From contig NZ_JALJWR010000001.1 in NCBI RefSeq assembly GCF_024169315.1, positions 6,126,501-6,190,500 of the forward strand: 64,000 nucleotides of DNA. The letters are read 5' to 3'. Source of the stretch: Pseudomonas migulae. GTDB taxonomy: Bacteria > Pseudomonadota > Gammaproteobacteria > Pseudomonadales > Pseudomonadaceae. The notes under the pieces were generated by a model. It made no database searches and was not told where the DNA came from. It saw only the letters and a program-made list of their open reading frames with translations. A program made the position numbers and the translations under genes. Positions 63,591 to 64,000 of this stretch are shown one piece after another (position 1 is the stretch's first letter; every line of letters begins with the position of its first letter).

Positions 63591-63840
63591 GGTCTTCTCC
63601 TTGATTGCTTTATAGGGCACCTGATTCGGACAGTGCAGAGGTCGGTGGTATGTATAGATTAGTGCGAAGTCTCACGGTTTGGGTGCCTCTTTCTGACGCG
63701 CAGATGCTGCATTAATTCCCAAGGCGTAACTATACAGAGGCCGCATCCATCATTCTCGTTGTTTTGAGCCCATTTTGCGGCACTCGGGAAGTATTCATGA
63801 ATGTTAAAATCCCCGCTTTCAGCATTCAGAGGGAAGCGTT

Positions 63841-64000
63841 GTGCGCAAAATGGCCTTGGTAATCGCAGTACTGGCATTGGCGGGATGTGGTGAAGGCAAG
63901 AGCGTAGATGCGCAAAAGCCGCAGCCGGCAGCGACTGCCGCGCCGGTGGTGGCCTCCGCACCCCAGTGGGATCTGGAAGTGCGAGGTGAAATAACTCAGG
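63841..64000 (+). CDS. putative lipoprotein, 3' end off the window
   Basis: The frame opens with GTG 63841, preceded by GAGGGAAGC, and is still open at 64000. The first 17 residues (MRKMALVIAVLALAGC) form a lipoprotein signal with the lipobox LALAGC; the mature part is Ala/Pro-rich. An ATG three codons later is an alternative. The 250 bases before it, shared with the divergent csrA gene, contain promoter space only. Confidence 0.75.
   Translation, partial: MRKMALVIAVLALAGCGEGKSVDAQKPQPAATAAPVVASAPQWDLEVRGEITQ

Overview
The window is chromosomal DNA of a Pseudomonas, most likely from the P. fluorescens complex. This rests on high-GC coding sequence, the gene order gltX / ibpA / leuCDB-asd-usg-fimV / truA-trpF-accD-folC-cvpA-purF-metZ (the order I recall for P. 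aeruginosa PAO1), short REP-type inverted repeats between genes (core GCGGGCAAGC or GCGAGCAAGC with GCTCCCAC), and an RsmE-like CsrA protein. No database was searched; names come from motifs, length and context.

Layout. 1-6950: end of an HlyD-type efflux adaptor, gltX, two tandem tRNA-Ala(GGC)/tRNA-Glu(TTC) units, a TetR regulator with an alpha/beta hydrolase and a thioesterase, dusC, and the small heat-shock gene ibpA behind a sigma-32-like promoter and a ROSE-like RNA thermometer. 6997-11232 (minus strand): a five-PAS GGDEF-EAL protein and a LysR regulator. 11380-20785: leucine biosynthesis (leuC, leuD, an inserted methyltransferase, leuB), asd, a usg-type Asd paralogue without the catalytic cysteine, and fimV. 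20896-30665: an M24 peptidase-like gene on the minus strand, then truA, trpF, accD-folC-SPOR protein, cvpA, purF, metZ and an SDR gene. 30922-31294: tRNA-Val(TAC) and two tRNA-Asp(GTC). 31545-35480: a FecI/FecR/FecA-type iron-responsive cell-surface signalling operon. 35624-41444: a four-gene catabolic operon (MFS transporter, rhamnonate dehydratase, HpcH/HpaI aldolase, AldA-type aldehyde dehydrogenase) read leftward from a divergent LysR gene. 41630-47205: an exported molybdenum hydroxylase (large subunit, 2Fe-2S subunit, triple-haem cytochrome c, XdhC-type maturation factor). 47325-48608: a gamma-glutamylputrescine oxidase-like gene.

48792-62011 is the accessory part. A tRNA-Val(GAC) gene holds a genomic island of about 13.1 kb, bounded by a 108-bp direct repeat (48824-48931 and 61904-62011, one mismatch) that covers the tRNA 3' half and its terminator. 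The tyrosine integrase that presumably moves it lies at the right end on the minus strand, next to a helicase-like ATPase. Cargo includes a DUF4145 protein, a DUF4238 protein, a PIN-like protein, a serine resolvase with a res-like site, an FRG-domain protein followed by a small protein with a possible Cas2/GhoS-like ferredoxin fold, an XRE regulator with a perfect operator-like palindrome, and several small secreted or membrane proteins. FRG, PIN-like, DUF4145 and DUF4238 proteins often occur in defence islands, so this is a candidate anti-phage or toxin-antitoxin cargo; that role is inferred.

62012-64000 returns to the chromosome: a short hypothetical gene, a DUF2214 membrane protein, a csrA/rsmE gene and the start of a lipoprotein gene cut by the window edge.
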